This document shows positions 4,590-5,621 of a stretch of 5,621 nucleotides of DNA, in pieces; the stretch's first letter is position 1, and every line of letters begins with the position of its first letter. The translations under genes and the position numbers were made by a program. This DNA comes from Thermodesulfovibrionales bacterium (GTDB lineage Bacteria > Nitrospirota > Thermodesulfovibrionia > Thermodesulfovibrionales > SM23-35): NCBI GenBank assembly GCA_020062205.1, contig JAGUWT010000303.1:1-5621 (forward strand). Direction: 5' to 3'. Below the pieces are notes generated by a model. The model was not told the origin of the DNA. It did no database searches and saw only the letters and a list, made by a program, of their open reading frames with translations.

Positions 4590-4600
4590 ATCACCTCCTT
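4590..4600 (-). promoter_or_regulatory. Extended perfect Shine-Dalgarno of rpsP
   Basis: The minus strand reads AAGGAGGTGAT, complementary over 11 nt to the typical bacterial 16S 3' end (ATCACCTCCTT). It leaves 7 nt from AAGGAGG to the TTG start. The last bases of the motif also form an out-of-frame ATG at 4589-4591. The strong site probably compensates for the weak TTG start and fixes the rpsP reading frame. Confidence 0.85.
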
Positions 4601-4714
4601 AACAGCAAAAAAATTTTAATATATTTTCCCCTGTAAAGTAAAGTCTTTTGTATACTTTAATATTACCTTCAGTTTATATTGTTGCATAATCAGGCAGAAT
4701 ATATTAAAAAAGAG

Positions 4715-5269
4715 ATGATGGGTACAACTCCTTTTTTTTGTATAGTGGGAAGATCAAATAGTGGGAAAACTACGGTTATCAAACTATTAATAAAATCCCT
4801 CATACGGAAAGGATTACGAGTTGGAGCTATCAAACATACCAGCAAGGATTTTGAATTTGATCTGCAAGGGAAGGATAGTTACAGGCTGAAACATGCTGGA
4901 GCATCAGTAGTCGCCCTCTCCTCTCCAAAAAGGATTGCCGTGTTCAAAGAGTTAGACTCAGAGCTTTTTGTAGAGGAGATAGTCGAAAAATATCTCAAGG
5001 ACGTTGATATTGTCATTGTGGAGGGATACAAAGGGAGTTCCTCTCCAAAAATAGAGGTTATCGGCAAGCAGACACAGGAGACCCCATTGTTCAAAGGAGA
5101 TGATAAGATAATCGCGGTCATTTCAGACAGGGATTTAGAGGTTACGATTCCAGTTTTTCAATTTCATGAAATTGAAAATATTACGGATTTTATTATGGAA
5201 AGCTTCCTTCTAAGGAATCAAAAAATTTACTTACCCACAGAGAACACAGAGGGTATAGAGAAAATATAA
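4715..5269 (+). CDS. mobB: Molybdopterin-guanine dinucleotide biosynthesis protein MobB
   Basis: 184 residues from the chosen ATG. MobB is a GTP-binding P-loop protein that assists MobA in forming the guanine dinucleotide form of molybdenum cofactor. The Walker A motif is GRSNSGKT (12-19). IKHTSKDFEFDLQGKDSYR (39-57) is the family's conserved KH...D...GKDS block, and VEGYKG (102-107) with PKIEV (111-115) completes the signature. The frame extends upstream to a TTG at 4679, but those 12 residues match no MobB start and lack a ribosome site; ATG at 4715 or 4718 puts the P-loop at the normal distance. The last 12 residues (LPTENTEGIEKI, 173-184) are encoded by a dispersed inverted-repeat element and look like an acquired tail. 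No molybdoenzyme or other moa/mob gene is in view. Confidence 0.92.
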   Translation: MMGTTPFFCIVGRSNSGKTTVIKLLIKSLIRKGLRVGAIKHTSKDFEFDLQGKDSYRLKHAGASVVALSSPKRIAVFKELDSELFVEEIVEKYLKDVDIVIVEGYKGSSSPKIEVIGKQTQETPLFKGDDKIIAVISDRDLEVTIPVFQFHEIENITDFIMESFLLRNQKIYLPTENTEGIEKI

Positions 5270-5320
5270 AATTATTAGTGACTTTTTAAAATATAGATTT
5301 AAAACTCTGTGACTCAGTGG
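5235..5320. repeat. CCACAGAG-type inverted-repeat element overlapping the mobB 3' end
   Basis: The left arm CCACAGAGAACACAGAGG (5235-5252) faces the right arm CTCTGTGACTCAGTGG (5305-5320), whose complement CCACTGAGTCACAGAG matches the left arm with a few mismatches and a one-base gap. About 50 bp of AT-rich DNA lies between. The layout is that of a small miniature inverted-repeat element with diverged ends. The left arm is translated as the end of MobB, and the mobB stop (5267-5269) lies inside the element. Confidence 0.6.
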
Positions 5321-5621
5321 TTTATAATTTTGGTTCTTCAGGGAATTGTGTGGAGAATATGGCAAGATAAAGCAGATACATATAAAGAGTTAGAATTGAT
5401 GGGAATTGCAATTATTACGAAAACGACCATAAAGAAAACCATATGCTTATGTCGTATGCTGTCATTCTGGCTTGTCCAGAATCCTTCTTCTGGAAAGCAT
5501 ATGATAGAAACAAAGCAACTGAAAGAAAGATTCCGAACCGATCCCCGACAGGGCGGGGACAAGAGTCGGAATGACAGACAGGTTTTCATGTCGTTGTTAT
5601 TATATTATCCACAGGAAAGTC
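5270..5621. other. Region without a supported gene: repeats and an undefined open frame
   Basis: This stretch holds the right half of the CCACAGAG element, about 140 bp of AT-rich sequence without recognisable content, and palindromic repeat copy 3. A + strand frame is free of stops from 5303 through the window end (candidate starts TTG 5330, GTG 5348, ATG 5399), but it runs straight through the repeat and its product resembles nothing I know. The minus-strand frame at 5338-5589 also passes through the repeat. I do not call either as a gene. Confidence 0.6.
5461..5575. repeat. Palindromic repeat, copy 3 (GTCATTC...GAATGAC, 115 bp)
   Basis: Ends are GTCATTC (5461-5467) and GAATGAC (5569-5575). 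The left hairpin is TTCTGG-cttgt-CCAGAA (5465-5481), with the same CTTGT loop as copy 1. The right end pairs TTCCGA (5531-5536) with TCGGAA (5566-5571). The 29-nt loop of that right hairpin contains another small stem, CCCCG (5543-5547) with CGGGG (5553-5557), so the right end looks like one unit inserted in or fused to another. The middle (about 5485-5530) is longer than in copies 1 and 2. Confidence 0.75.

Noticed and set aside
461..5575. The three palindromes as a CRISPR-like or regularly spaced array
   Set aside because: The copies are kilobases apart, differ in sequence and length, and have no regular spacers or cas genes.
5338..5589. Minus-strand 83-codon frame with a hydrophobic stretch
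   Set aside because: Its N-terminal half is repeat copy 3 in translation; the hydrophobic part comes from AT-rich DNA, and there is no ribosome site.

Overview
This looks like an ordinary chromosomal window from a moderately AT-rich free-living bacterium. The housekeeping block rpsP-khpA-trmD-rplS-rnhB, a DtxR/FeoA-type metal regulator, a Gph-like phosphatase and MobB are all of chromosomal bacterial type. Short palindromic repeats of the GTCATTCC...GGAATGAC kind are scattered between the genes. That style of repeat, with this gene set, fits Nitrospirota (Thermodesulfovibrio-like) or a deltaproteobacterial lineage. This is inference only: there is no rRNA or marker phylogeny here.

Layout. 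Bases 1-69 hold the last 22 codons of a + strand gene ending in a membrane anchor. Bases 73-529 hold two small, tightly coupled minus-strand reading frames of unknown function; the 5' one runs into a palindromic repeat (461-520). A DtxR-family regulator (633-1283, minus) and a HAD phosphatase (1427-2068, plus) diverge from a 143-bp spacer. That spacer contains a perfect 12-bp inverted repeat, a 13-bp tandem repeat and a strong extended -10 box abutting the phosphatase start. A second palindromic repeat (2131-2199) lies between the convergent phosphatase and rnhB genes.

Bases 2265-4586 are a minus-strand translation/RNA operon, transcribed in the order rpsP, khpA, [intrinsic terminator], trmD, rplS, rnhB. 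rimM, normally found between the KH gene and trmD, is absent; its place holds only about 130 bp with a perfect 14-bp hairpin and a U-tract. rpsP uses TTG with an 11-nt Shine-Dalgarno fully complementary to the 16S 3' end, and rnhB uses GTG. mobB (4715-5269, plus) diverges from rpsP. Its last dozen codons come from a CCACAGAG-type inverted-repeat element (about 5235-5320). Bases 5270-5621 carry the rest of that element, a third and larger GTCATTC palindrome (5461-5575), and no gene I can support.

The operon genes act together on ribosome structure (bS16, bL19), tRNA m1G37 methylation (TrmD), RNA binding (KhpA) and ribonucleotide/RNA-DNA hybrid removal (RNase HII). MobB serves molybdenum cofactor maturation, Gph clears phosphoglycolate, and the DtxR-like protein senses metal. 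I found no defence system, mobile gene, CRISPR array or RNA gene. The points worth a second look are the repeat/gene interactions, the missing rimM, the probable leaderless phosphatase mRNA and unusual residues in RNase HII and the DtxR-like regulator.
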